A DNA stretch of 64,000 nt from Symbiotaphrina buchneri (taxonomy: Eukaryota > Ascomycota > Symbiotaphrinales > Symbiotaphrinaceae): NCBI GenBank assembly GCA_001599915.1, contig BCIG01000001.1, positions 1,178,001 to 1,242,000 of the forward strand, given 5' to 3'. The first letter of the stretch is position 1; every line of letters begins with the position of its first letter. The position numbers and the translations under genes are program-made. The notes under the pieces are model-generated. The model was not told where the DNA came from, did not search any database, and was given only the letters and a program-made list of their open reading frames with translations. Positions 9,925-21,549 of the stretch are shown here, piece by piece.

Positions 9925-12900
9925 ACCAGTATTCCAGGGACAGACAAGGTCAGATATGAACCCGAAGAACTGCAGCCAAACCCCACTGATGCGATGTTGT
10001 CAATGTCGGTGTTATCGCCGTCAAGTGGAGCGTCCGCGATGTCTCGTCGTGATGCCTAGAATAGATCGTTCGCTTGCGTAAGCCTGAAGGGTTGCCTAAG
10101 TTGTGTACTGTAGTACTCTCGCGTTGTTGAACTGTAGCAAAGGCGGGGATCCCACTCAACCGGGGACAGATATATCCCTCGGTGCAAGAGGAGAACTGTG
10201 GGTGAACTGAGGATGTCGGGTGTGCAGAGGTTACGGTTGACGATGAAGGCGGCGGTGATGATGATGGTGAAGGTAGGTAAGTGTGAATGAAGAGGGCCAG
10301 TGTATCTTACTGCGCAGCGTCGGAGGGCAGATAGGACGGAAAACCGGGAAACGGGGGGTTAGACTCTTCCCTCGCTCCTACGTTGCGCGTGAGGTACACA
10401 GTCAGCAGGGCTGTGCAAAGCCAAGGCGTAAGCGACAAAGGGAACCGACACCCAAGGGACGCGTTGTCCGATCAGGCCATGACCCCTTATGGAAGTGTTA
10501 CCGACCTTTCAGGAGGCCGTGCAACGCCGTTGGCCAACGCTGATTGGCAGGCAGAAGGATAAGCGCTGGTTGATAGGCGCCACAGCGTGAACGGAAATGT
10601 ATCAGTTCCGAATGCCCGATTCCTGAACGGGAGATGGACCGCCATCTGTGCATGTTTGCTTCATACCCGAGATCCTCAGCCGTTGTGAACCATACGCCAT
10701 TTTTTCACTGCACAACCAGACTCTCGGACATTCGAAACCCTCCAAATAAATCCGACCATCCTCGGCTTTTTCTTATTCCCAGCGGGACCGAGTGATAAGT
10801 CTCCGTGCATGATGATGATGCCACTGCCTTACAATTAATTGCATACTACGAAAGTCTCCGTCTATGACTGACCGAGTGGTGTATGAATTGGCGATGCCTT
10901 TAAGGTCAACATCACCACTAACTTTTCACTCCACGACGAGTTGTCAGCCGATTCTTGATCAGGCTCCGCTTGCCCCCAAAAATATCTTTCAGTTCCCGAC
11001 ATCACCGAGGCATTTCAGTCCTTAACCTGATTACAGAAAAGGAATCGTCCCTCCGAGGCCCTTCGCAGATGCGATCTAGGGAACTTCCGTGGCCGTGCTT
11101 TCAGGGGCACGGAATGCTGTCCAGGAAACCGTTCGTGCTAACACTGGATATTTTCGTTCCACCGCGTAAGCAGCAGATTGATCAGGGGTCAAGAAGAAAA
11201 CTTTTGAAACGACAAGCAATTTCTGAAGCAAAAAGCCTGCGGATCTTCCCCGCAGGTTTTGAGATTCCGCTCGATCTCTCAACTTTAAACTTTGTATGGC
11301 TGACGTGGTCCAGCCTTTTCTCCCTGGGCAACTTGTGCCGGACTTTCGTTCTCTCACTCACTATACCCCTGCTGGCAATCGTCTTCATACATCTTACCCT
11401 ATGGCCGCTCTCCAGAGCAACATACTTATCCAAGTATGGCATTTTCTCGGTCTTATGTTTATGGCACAGGTGTCTGCCAAGTACTTGCAAGCACAAGAAA
11501 GCTTTTGCTCACTCAACTCTGCATGACTCTTCGCATTCTTAAACTTCGTTGTTCAGTCATCCAGTCTCTTGGTCTTAGCAATTTGCAGCTCTTTATGTAG
11601 CTCCGTGCAATACGAGGAGAATGTACAAGACTTTGCTCATACGTTCCTGTGAAGTTCTGCAGGTACCTGCTGGACTCTGTGTTTGCTGAGCCTTTCGACA
11701 GCAGGATGCTGGTGTGTGTTGATCCAGTTAGCGTGTCTATTTATTTATGGTGCTCTACTCTAGGTCTTCTCCTAAGGCTCAGTTCACACGCCCCCCTGTC
11801 TGTTAGGCTGTGGAAAGCTCCATAACCAGATATAGGAGTGTGTTGCGCGTCTACCCCACTCGAGAAGTACAGTACAGTAGCAATCCGTTGTCCAGGACGC
11901 CTATACTTTCCAGTCTTGCATTGTTTTGGTGACATTGGACCGTTGAACCATGCTACCCCTAGCAGATTCCCCCCGAAGGGTGACGGCTATTGATGCGCTG
12001 GAGAGATCTGCAGGTTCTGGTTGGGCCCACTCCCTTAACAGCGGTGTCCGCCACGGCCTGGACGCAATTCCCGGGATTTCAGGAGGCGAGGAGGCATGCA
12101 TTCTGGACCTCTCGATCACTCTACGTAGGTAGAACGCTCATCCATTAGACTCCCCTTGGAATAGCACGATCGCGCAGTTATCCCTCGGCGTTTTGTGCCC
12201 CTTAAGGTCATGCCTTCAGCTAGGCCCAGGCTTGCCCCTTTCTTCAGTCTTCATACCTGCGTCAAAGCAAGAAGGATCTCCTGTGTGTCCGATCTGAATG
12301 GTCGCGTCTGTCCACTGGCCTGAGAGTGGCTGGAGTCCCTGATGACTCAAGAAGCCCTGCGAATGACCCAGGGGGTTCCGAATGTGTCAAACGCCGGCTG
12401 ACCGTGCTGGCAGTCATTGTCAACCTCCAAATTCCACCAAGGCCCTATGTGCTTGAACTTTGCACGACCGCCACAGGGTATAAGAATGTTTGTGGTGGTA
12501 CTGCTTCTGCGCGAGCAAACAAATAGTGTATCACAACCGTCCGCTCTTCCAGCATCCTTGAACGAACAGGCATGGCAAAATGCGAGGCAGGCCAGCCTCG
12601 TCCCCTCACGCATCCAAGAGCTTTTGTCCGTTGCTCTTCTTTCTTCGTTCCAGGAACGCCTCCAGAGTGACAACAAGCCTCGTAATGGTGCATCGGAGCC
12701 ATAAGCCGTTCTCCGCCGCCCCTTCCACACTTCTGGAGCGCTTCTACGACCTTAGGAGTCATAAGGACCGCCAGTGACGGTGCGATTTGATCCACAGCAT
12801 ATCTGTCTCCATGAATCGTGTCGCCATTTGGATATCATATTTACAAACGCTACTTGAAACCCCTTTAGGGCGCTAAGTGATGTGGGTTCGAACACACCAA

Positions 12901-13067
12901 GTAGTATAAGTCTTGCGGCACAGCCTGAATATATATTGCTGTTCCCGATTGATCATCACAGGCAGCAATCTATTAAGTAGCCTTTCGAAGGTATTCTATG
13001 GGACACCTGCCTAAATGCTCATATCCAAGATAGACGCCAGCGCTATGCAAACAAAGCAAGCCGATCT
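9925..13067. promoter_or_regulatory. 3.1-kb upstream region of the bZIP gene
   Basis: No convincing gene lies here. The longest open frame (10955-11542, +, 195 codons) has Leu/Ser/Arg-rich composition and no recognisable motif. Visible sites include GATA-factor type TGATAG at 10571-10576 and TGATAA at 10793-10798, a 12-bp palindrome cgttggccaacg at 10528-10539 next to an inverted CCAAT, and a weak tRNA-like hairpin at 12850-12904. GATA sites would fit nitrogen control (AreA), but such short motifs also occur by chance. Confidence 0.45.
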
Positions 13068-14844
13068 CTAACCACACACCATCCCTTCAGCTGGCACCTC
13101 GACCTTCTCCTTCTCTCCAGGCCCAGACAGTACCGCCTCGACCTCGGTCTTTCCGCCCGGGTGCAGGCCAGCCTGCTTTTCTAGCTCTTTGTCCCGCTCA
13201 AGCCTGGCTTTCTCTTTCTTGCTGAGAGTCATGGATCCCTTCTCCAGTGCCTCTTTGGGCAGCGGTCGAACATACGGCTGGCAAACCCAGTAAGGCCGTT
13301 TGACGCGAACGATAGTCTGCGCAGAGCTGCTGACATCGGGCAGTGCACCGTTCGACTCCTTTTGCTCTGGCTCCTGGGTTGCTTCGGCCTCCTGAGAGCC
13401 GCTCTCATAATCCAGGATGCCTTCCTTGACTGCCTCTTCGGTCAATCTCAGCACGTTCTCAAACGCAGCCATATCTCCGGGTCTGGATCGGGCAAGGGCG
13501 TCGCGGACGTTGGTATGCTTCGAAACCAGCGGCCGCAGGACATTAAAGAGGTGGGCTTGCATGGCGGTGAGGTTCGGCGAGGATACCTTCTCCTGTTTCC
13601 CCTTCTTCTGCTTCTTCGAAGGAGGCTGGCCTTCAAGCTCATCCTCCTGACCGTTGACCCCCGCATCGGATGGATTCTGGTTAGGAACGACCGGATCCGT
13701 AGGGAGGAACAACGGCTTCCTTTCTGGCGGCTGTACTTCCAGTACGTATTTGTATATGATATCCAGGTAACGCCGCAGCACCGCATCCATTCTGTAGCCT
13801 CCTCTTCCGTCTCGACCTCTCCAATACTCTCTTCCTTCCAGACCAATGGGTGGGGACGTGGCAAAAATCGACGGATCATGAAGGTTGCCCTCTGCACTCA
13901 TGACTCCATCCGCACCAGTAGCTGCCATGCAAGCCGCTATATCTCCATGATTCAAGATATTGCCGTTGGCGAATATGACAGTATCCGGCGGGAGATTCTC
14001 CCTCAGATACCGGATGACGCTCCAATCTGCAACTCCTGTATTATGTCCCTTCTGTTCTCTCTGCCGGCCGTGCACCGTGAGGATGCTTGCCCCGGCTGAC
14101 AGTACCATCTTCGCATAATCCAGCGTCTTCTCTCTCGATTCCAAGATGCGGATCTTCGCTGTCACTGGAATGTCCAACTCTTTATGCAGCTTATTAATCA
14201 ATCGGTATATTAGATCCCAATCCTCCTGTAGAAAAGCCCCATAGTGGCCTTTCTTTGCTATGCCCTGAGGGCAACCTAGGTTTAAGTCCACGGCATCACA
14301 GAATGGCTGCACGTAGCGCGCCGCTTCTAGCAGCTCGTCGGGAGAGTTTGCGCAAAACTGTACAAAAAGGGGTCGGTCTATCGAGTGGTTTCCATCGAGA
14401 TATAACTCGGATTTCGGCGATCTCTGCTGCTGATCCAAAGGCGTGCATGTGGCCAGGGAGGATCTGAGGGGCTGGAAATGCTTGTCTCTATATTGCGGTG
14501 TTTCCTTGAAGAGGCGTGCATGTAGCATAGGCGTATAGGCCAGCAGCGACTTGGACTCTTCAGGGGTCATGAACGAGCGAGTCAACATGCGCCATGCCTA
14601 TACGTGTGCGTCAGCATTTGCTACGAGGTATAAAACTGGCAATGAAGCGTACAAATTCCGATTGATCTACCATGGGCGCTACAATCATCGTTGGGCTGCC
14701 AACGCTTTCGTAGAACGCCCGACCAAAGAGCTTTCGTTTGGGAACGCCTTCGTTCTCCGACATCCCTGAGAGGAGTGGCTTTCTAATTCCGCCATCGACA
14801 TTCTGGGCCATACCAGGTTCCACAACGGCGTCTGGCACAGCCAT
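13068..14844 (-). CDS. DUS1: tRNA-dihydrouridine synthase 1
   Basis: This is a flavoenzyme that reduces uridine to dihydrouridine at D-loop positions 16/17 of tRNA. Exons are 14844-14653 and 14597-13068 (55-nt intron, acceptor tatag), giving 573 aa. Motifs are IVAPMVDQSEFAWRML at the FMN site, FVQFCANSPDELLEAA, the catalytic-loop signature DLNLGCPQGIAKKGHYGAFL (active Cys), TVHGRQREQKG and GVMSAEGNL. The C-terminal third is fungal-specific and charged, with a Lys-rich PPSKKQKKGKQEK patch and a basic tail. The first in-frame ATG (14844) was taken as the start; a 5' UTR intron just upstream is possible, since cag lies immediately before it. Confidence 0.95.
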
Positions 14845-15452
14845 CCTGGAAGACAAGCAAAAGCGCCGTAGGCTCGATGTTATTATTGACAGCCGTTCAG
14901 GCCGTATGAAGAGTCTCGACAGTATGTTGGCGTCAGGGCGTAGATACCGAGGCTGAGCCTCAGTATAGGCAACGAATGCTTATTTATGAGCAGGCCTATG
15001 ACCAAGGCATCCGATGGACCGACCTGTGGGCTCGGCGACCAACTGAAGCAATAATGCCTTCCTTGATTAGGTGGTGAAGCAAAAAGTTCCGAATTCAACG
15101 GCGGTGTAGAGCGACAGAATGGTATCTAATCCCTGCAGATTATCGCTCACTCCACTTTACGCGGGTGCGACGCGAAGTCTCACGCCAATTTACGAAGCTA
15201 AACCGACTGGAACTTTCCCGGCCATTTCACCCGCCAACCGGACTGCCAAAACGCAGCGTAATGCTGCACGCAACATCCCATCTCCACTCATTCTGACTCT
15301 TTCTTACGTGCTCTTTGCATCCCCTCATCACGATCTCCTTGTCTCATCTGTAGCCTATTTCCTTGCGCTGCTTAGGCTACCACTTCCTGTCGGCACTTGT
15401 ACCCACCTCTGTTCCGAATNCCCCCACCGTCCTGGTGACGGCCCAAGCCACT
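14845..15452. other. divergent promoter, DUS1 / Spd1-like gene
   Basis: These 608 bp separate the start of DUS1 (-) from the start of the Spd1-like gene (+). Position 15420 is an unresolved N, 33 bp before that ATG, in the probable 5' leader. No other feature is seen. Confidence 0.5.
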
Positions 15453-16256
15453 ATGCCGAACTCACGTCACAAGAAACGACAATTCCAACCCAGCATCGAG
15501 TCCTATTTTGCACGCGTTGATCGCTGCTACGAAAGGCCCACTGCTATTCCAGCATCCTCCTTGCCCACGCTACCTTCATCAGTCCAGTCCTCGCTGCTCA
15601 ACGTCGGATTGCGTGTGCGAAAGGCAGTTCCAGAAGGTTACAAGACCTGTTCAGGCTTTTCAACCCAAGAAACTACATCTGAGTTCAACATTGATACGCA
15701 GTCTATGAAAATCAATGTAGGGGGAGACATCGGATATAACGGCTTAGTGCCTTACTGCGGGATACTTAAAACAGGCGGTTACACTACCAAACAACCTGCA
15801 CCTGAAGAAGCGGCCCCGGAACTTCATGAACTACCACCGCTTCAATTCGATGATTTGGATGATTCCGGATTTCCGACATCATCCCAGGAATCCAACACAT
15901 CCAACATTTCGACAGAGTCAACAGCTCGCGTGCAGCGTCCAATGGGCAATTTTAACATACACAAACGACGCTTTGACGACCAAGAAGAGGAAGAGTACGG
16001 CCATGGCGCATCTTGGGATGATGCAGATGACTTTCTTCCCCTCTCTCCTCGTTCCCGGCCAGTCAGTCATACGCCAATGCCGAACTTAAACTCTGTCCGT
16101 CCAAGGGGTGTCCCCAGGAGCAGGCGCGTTCCTCAGTCTCTGGTCGATCATGACGTTGTTGGTATGAGTTCAGGCTCAGTGGATGATTTTGAAGAAGCGG
16201 ACTTTCTACAGCCTTCCGAATGGCTGGACGGGGAGATTGAAATGGGGGGGTTGTGA
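15453..16256 (+). CDS. ribonucleotide reductase inhibitor, Spd1/Dif1-like
   Basis: This 267-aa intronless gene starts MPNSRHKKRQFQPSIESYF. The element QPSIESYF fits a PCNA-binding PIP box (Q-x-x-I-x-x-Y-F), as used by S. pombe Spd1 for replication-coupled destruction. It is followed by VGLRVRKAVPEGYKT, VPYCGILKTGGY and FNIHKRRFDD, blocks I associate with the RNR-inhibitor (Spd1/Dif1/Hug) family. The rest is acidic and disordered. Such proteins hold back dNTP synthesis by sequestering or inhibiting the RNR small subunit outside S phase. The ATG was chosen as the first one before the conserved basic start; an open frame continues upstream without a conserved start. Confidence 0.82.
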   Translation: MPNSRHKKRQFQPSIESYFARVDRCYERPTAIPASSLPTLPSSVQSSLLNVGLRVRKAVPEGYKTCSGFSTQETTSEFNIDTQSMKINVGGDIGYNGLVPYCGILKTGGYTTKQPAPEEAAPELHELPPLQFDDLDDSGFPTSSQESNTSNISTESTARVQRPMGNFNIHKRRFDDQEEEEYGHGASWDDADDFLPLSPRSRPVSHTPMPNLNSVRPRGVPRSRRVPQSLVDHDVVGMSSGSVDDFEEADFLQPSEWLDGEIEMGGL

Positions 16257-16918
16257 TCTATGCTTCACCACTGCCGGCTACAAATGCTAGTGCTACAAGA
16301 GTTGGTACTATCGAGTCTATTATTTTGCTTTCTTTTGCTGTATTCTTGACATTTTCTACTGCTTCGCATGATTGTGCATTCAGGAGCCTGCATCATTATG
16401 ATATCCAGCTGCAAGGAGTTTCCGAAGTATGGGCATTGGCAAAAGGATATTTCCACAATCGAGATTTTTGGCGCTCATTGAAGGGAGTTGGCGGCATACA
16501 TCGACCACATTACTTTATGGAACTTAGCAAAGCACGCTCACAGTACATATGGCATTATTTTAAAGGACTTGTAGTGAATTAACACGTCTCGTAACATGAT
16601 ACTCTGTCTCTTCTTATCGTGCCTGCCTGATTTGGACTCCGATCTGATAATCGATGGAGTAACGGTGGAGACCTAAGCGAGCCAATCCTAATGCGAAGCG
16701 ATGGTCCCGCGGTCCTTTTGTTTACTTTCTGCAGCCTGACGCACTTCTCTTCTCCATCGTCGGAATTATATGACAGCTTTCCAACATTTCAAAAGCTCAT
16801 TATCAATTCCAACTCAAACTCCAACAGCAAAGCTATCTCAAGCTCCGCCGCTTCAACATACCTTCGGTCTTGGATCAGACCAAACCAAACAGAATCCACC
16901 ACACGAGGGAGATCCTCC
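16257..16918. other. intergenic, Spd1-like to Cut12-like gene
   Basis: This stretch holds the 3' flank of one gene and the promoter of the next. An open frame continues upstream from 16919 to 16691, but its residues (Ser/Asn runs) look like translated leader. No repeat or RNA gene is seen. Confidence 0.5.
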
Positions 16919-19391
16919 ATGGAGGTGCCACCCACTCCCGGTATGGCGCTCTTCGCGCTGTCCCCGGAGCGTCTCAATTCGCGCACAGCGGATTCCCCCA
17001 TGACGGCTTCGCAGTCGACGCCAAATATACGCGGACACAAGAGATCGCCATCAGATCCACAGCAGAAATCGAAAGCGTTGAATCGCAAACTCGAGGGAGA
17101 GACGGGAAAGGGTCTTCTAGAGTTCCGCAGAAGAGCCGAACGTGCAGAGATGGCGCGACAGCAGATTGAAAACGATTGTCGGATGTGGAAGGAGAAGGCG
17201 GCGAGGAGTGAGATGGAATGCCGTGAGAGCAAGGACAAGCAGAGGAGGGCGCAGGAGGAAGCCGCGCATACAATGGTAATGCCGCCGCTGGCTTTCTATC
17301 ACATGCTTGCTAATGATTGCGCAAGGCCAGTATGGAGAAGGAAAGAAAGGAGCAGCTCCGTGCACATAAGATGTACGAAAGGGAAATTCGGAAGGCGAAG
17401 AAGGAAGCTTTTACATCCCAATCGGCGATTGTGAAGCAACAGGAGGAATTGAAGTCCACGAAAAGTTCCTTACGAGTCGCCGAGATGACCATCCTGGCGG
17501 AGCGTGAGAAGATCAAATTGCGTGAAAACGATACATACGCTGCGCAATATAAATTGATCGATGTCGAAGCTCAGCTTCAACAAGCATTGGACCGAGTAAG
17601 GTTCCTCGAACAGGACCGCGACCAGCTGAAGGAAGATGCGCAACGAAGCCAGTCGCAAGCAGCAATGCTGCAAGAGAAACTCATATCGATGGAAGAGGAG
17701 CGCTCTAGACGGTCATCCCGAAGTGATCTTGAGATTGCTTCTATCGAAGCGAAATTAGAGCACACGGAGGAGAAGCTTCGATTGACAAAGGAAGAACTCG
17801 AAAGAGAGAGGAGCGAGAGGAGTGCTGTCTACCAAGAGTTGGTCACTCTCCGAGATGAATGTGTGCAATGGGAGGAGAAAATGATGTTCATGGAAGAGAA
17901 CTTGACCAAGGTCACAGAAGAGCGAAATGCATCGAAAGAGGAGTTGGCAAAGGTTGAAGGAGATCGTGATGCATTGAAGATCAACTTGGTAGAAATGGAG
18001 ATGTCAGTCTCAAAGCTAGCGGCTGCGGCAGCTGCAGCCCGGCCAGAAATTGCAGCAGCCAAAACCAGCAGACGGTCATCTCTTCCTTTGAAGACCTCTT
18101 GGGCACATGATGAGGCACAGGACAAAGTCCGTGACTTGCTTAAAGAGTTGGAGCAAGCTCGCGGGCAATTGGACGAGGTTCGTACTGAGCGAGATTGGCA
18201 GGAACAGGAGACGGAGAAGATTCAACGTCTCGTGACTTTTATGAAGAAGGAATGCGCGATGCGTAGGTGCTCGTGCAGACGTGCTGAAGCACGCGAAACA
18301 CGCTGTATTGTGGAACCGAAACAGAGAGCAGCGGCAGCTGCGAATAAGGAACCTTTTGTTCGAGCTATGGTCAATCAGAAGAATCACACTGAGCGGCCGA
18401 GATCTAAAACCGAGTCGCACAGAAGAGCTGCCATTGAACAATCTGCAACCGAAACCGAAACCACAGAAAAGCAGCCAGTTGCTGCAGCCTATGGAGGGGC
18501 GCTTGTTGAGCGACGCAGATCTGCAACGACGGTTGAAGCAAGGGCTATCATTGGGCAACCTGGAACCACAGCTGGGCTCGAGGAAGAAACTACTGTCCAA
18601 CAGCTCCATCTGGAGCCGATATCGAGACTCTTGTCATTCGACCAAGATCCGAACCAAGTTTAGACAGCAGCGTCCCAGATCAGCAATCTGGACTCGAAGC
18701 CATTGGCAAAGAGGAGGCTGCGATTCAACATGAGGAACCGAAACCGTATATTGAGGAAATTGCTTCTCCCGATCAACGAGCAGTCATGCCAGATGCGAGA
18801 CAATATGAGGAATCGAAACTGTTTATTCCGGGAACCCTTTCTCCTGATCAAACAGAATTCATGCCACAGGCATCTGAAACCACTGTCGACAGCAAGACTT
18901 ATGACGAGATTCCCACATCTAAAGAAGAAGACATCAATGATGTGACAATATCATCTGATGACGACGAGGCTATCGAAGGGCATGATGAGGTCGTCAATCA
19001 GCCTGGAAACTCCGGTCCGCCAATCGAGTCGACCGTGACGTTGTTCAATCTAGAATTCGAAGCCACGAACTTCTCTCCCGAACCATTCAGAGGTCGGCAG
19101 CCGGTCACGTCTGTCCCGGATGCATTGCATGAGAATGAGGATCTGTTTTCGCTGGGTGACCCTATCACAACCACGCATACAATCACGACTACAATTCCCC
19201 TCCACGACGTACTGTCTCCGTTCACGAGTCCGAGCAAGACTTTGACACGCGAAGAGAAGCTGGATCAGATCCGTGCTCGCAGGGACAGGGCGCGTAGCGT
19301 TGCAGGCACCCCGCGAAGTGCTGCCGCAACTCCACGTATTGACCGTCGGGATATGAGTGCTCCGGCAATCAGAGGTTTGAAATTACATTAA
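16919..19391 (+). CDS. spindle pole body protein, Cut12-like (frame problem near 18.6 kb)
   Basis: This is a long coiled-coil protein starting MEVPPTPGMALFALSPERLN. Exon 1 is 16919-17275, then a 50-nt intron, then a long exon from 17326. The block RKLEGETGKGLLEFRRRAER and IENDCRMWKEKAARSEMECR matches the Cut12 family; Cut12 anchors the spindle pole body and helps activate Plo1/Cdc2 in fission yeast. Heptad-rich sequence runs to about 18240 (TFMKKECAMRRCSC). The reading frame ends at a TAG at 18661-18663, while clearly coding sequence resumes in another frame from at most 18600 to the stop at 19391 (Pro/Glu-rich, with SPSKTLTREEKLDQIRARRD at the end). A weak intron at 18659-18711 would join the two frames; a sequence error or true frameshift is the alternative. 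Confidence 0.72.
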
Positions 19392-20065
19392 GGCGAATAC
19401 GACTTCTGCAAATGTTGCTTTAGCGATGTTCTTGGTTCACAAGAACCTTCTGGGATTTTCATAGACCCTGAAGGATGGCAGGGCAGAGGATCCTCCTCTT
19501 TTTTTTGTTTCTTGCTTTTCTTCATGGGCAGAACCTTGGCCGGCCGGTTGGGGTTCGCATTCTGCTCGGTGCTGACAAAATCGGCGTTTATGATTCCTCA
19601 TGGGATCATGGGACATGGTAGAATTTGGTGCCGTCCTGGCGATGCTGGGACGGTTGACATTTGCTGTCTTTTGGAGGATTTTGGATTCCGGCTGATCCCA
19701 GTGAATGCTTCGGGCACACCTGTGTATCATTAACTATCCTTATCCTCCTTTTGAGCAATAAAATTACATTCTTAATATGGGGCCTTGTAGAACTTTGTAA
19801 CTGCTTCCGTGGATGCGGGATGAGCATATCGGCTGGAGACCCCCTGCAGCCCTCGAGCCTTTCCATGCGAGTCTGATGCCACTAAATCCAGCTTCGTGTA
19901 TATCACTTGTCTCGTGCCTACGCATTCCTGTCTTTTCAGAAGAAGCAGTGTGAACGACTAGCATTGTCCATTTTGATGCTAGCAGTACATGAAAATGCCC
20001 AAAGCAACATGACACCCCACCACGACGTCCAGCTGCACCGTTGCCCACGCACGCATATCCATCCT
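19392..20065. other. convergent 3' region, Cut12-like / RPS5
   Basis: These are the 3' flanks of two convergent genes. A Lys-rich open stretch on the minus strand around 19440-19600 is not supported by any start or splice pattern. It contains a T10 run near 19500. No other feature is seen. Confidence 0.5.
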
Positions 20066-20917
20066 TTACCGATTGCTCTTGGCCACACGCTCCAACTCGT
20101 CCTTCTTCTTGATGGCGTACGAGTTGCTGCTACCCTTGGCGGCGTTGATCAGCTCTTCTGCCAAGCACTCAGCAATGCTCTTGACGTTCCTGAAAGCGGC
20201 TTCCCGGGCACCAATGGTGAGGAGGGCGATGGCCTGGTTGACACGGCGGAGGGGTGACACGTCGACGGCTTGACGGCGGACGGTACCGGCGGAACCGATA
20301 CGGGTGCTGTCTTCGCGGGGACCGCAGTTGACGATGGCGTCAACGGCGACCTGGATGGGGTTCTGGTCGGTCATGATGTGGATCTATGAGCCGGTGTATT
20401 AGTACCCAAGCGTGATTTGAAGCGTCCTCAGTGGTATAAACATACGATCTCGAAAGAGTGAGCGACAATGCGGACAGCCATCAGCTTCTTGCCGTTGTTG
20501 CGGCCGTTCATCATCAGCGAGTTGGTGAGACGCTCGATGATCGGGCATTGTGCCTTGCGGAAACGCTTCACGGCGAAGCGGCCAGCGGAGTGAGAGATGT
20601 AGACGGGAGAGCGGATCTGGATGTAATCGCTGTGGAAGAGATCTCGAATCAGCTGGACGTCCTTGTCTCTTAGGGTTCCTGCACTTGTTCCTCGGTGGGA
20701 TAACTGGAGGGCAGCGCCATCCAGCTCTTGGAGAAGAACTTGATTCCAACCAGAGATATAACGGGAAGACCTACGTCAATGAGATATCACGGATCTCAAC
20801 ATCCTCGTAACTCCATTTGTTGAACAGCTTGATCTGACCCAGCTCCTGTGTCACATCCTTGGGCAAAACCTCGTAACCGCTGGGGTTCTCGACCTGGACC
20901 TCTTCCGTGTCAGACAT
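20066..20917 (-). CDS. RPS5: 40S ribosomal protein S5 (uS7)
   Basis: This is a small-subunit ribosomal protein of 214 aa, contacting the 3' major domain of 18S rRNA near the E site. Exons are 20917-20775, 20629-20446 and 20383-20066; phases agree. The protein begins [20 protein letters not shown]. It contains [40 protein letters not shown] and [20 protein letters not shown], and ends [10 protein letters not shown], a near-exact match to eukaryotic RPS5. The first intron (145 nt) is longer than its neighbours, as is common in fungal ribosomal protein genes. It is divergent from DML1. Confidence 0.98.
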
Positions 20918-21549
20918 GCTGGGCGATCTGACGTTTTCCTGAGATTGTCGCTGGCTGTTGGGCGATGGAAGGAAGTCGTCGTCGTGGTTTTGGACGAAGG
21001 CGGACGTGCTTCAAGGATACAACAGTGTGGGCGCTACCCTCGCTTAAGCGAACTTTTAGGGCTTCGGAAAAACATTGATGAGCGAGTGGACACAATGCAA
21101 AGGTACGTACTTGTACCTGAGGATTAGGAAAGCCTGCCACTCGCAAGCATGACCAGTCTAACTTGATTAACACTTGTCGCATCCTTGGACAAAAGTCATG
21201 GCGCCTGATCTGCCGCGTTCTTCGCTACAGTATGCGTCTTGTTCTGTCACAGGTATCTCGACACTATTCCCCTTAGAGGACGTCTCTCGACAACACCAAA
21301 GACACAATTGCAGCGCATATTGCATCGGGCGCTCATGAGTAGAAGATTGAACCGGAAGTGACTGCTTAAAAATATTACATCTCTTCGATCCCACAGGGTT
21401 CTGATCGGAGTCATAAAAATCCGCTTTGGGGTTTCAGCACATTTTCCCACGATTGTACGAAGCGCAACCTTACTGAGATATCTTACGGCCATGTTCCACA
21501 TGAACCGACCTCTGATGAGTCGATTCTGAGCCACCACCAGACACGAAGT
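20918..21549. promoter_or_regulatory. shared divergent promoter, RPS5 / DML1
   Basis: These 632 bp lie between the start codons of a highly expressed ribosomal gene and DML1. The stretch holds no coding signal of its own, and no specific motif can be named with confidence. Confidence 0.5.

Noticed and set aside
10955-11542. 195-codon open frame (+) in the region upstream of the bZIP gene
   Set aside because: No motif, composition of translated non-coding DNA (Ser/Leu/Arg/His), no neighbouring splice pattern and heavy overlap by other open frames.
12850-12904. tRNA-like sequence: a 7-bp perfect pair ctacttg/caagtag enclosing GGTTCGAAC
   Set aside because: Only 55 nt, no A-box, no anticodon arm, and the T-stem does not pair in register. 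It is more likely chance.
13362-14099. 245-codon open frame antisense to DUS1
   Set aside because: A mirror of a conserved coding region; no independent signal.
15420-15420. single N base
   Set aside because: An assembly ambiguity in a 5' leader; it does not affect the coding sequence.
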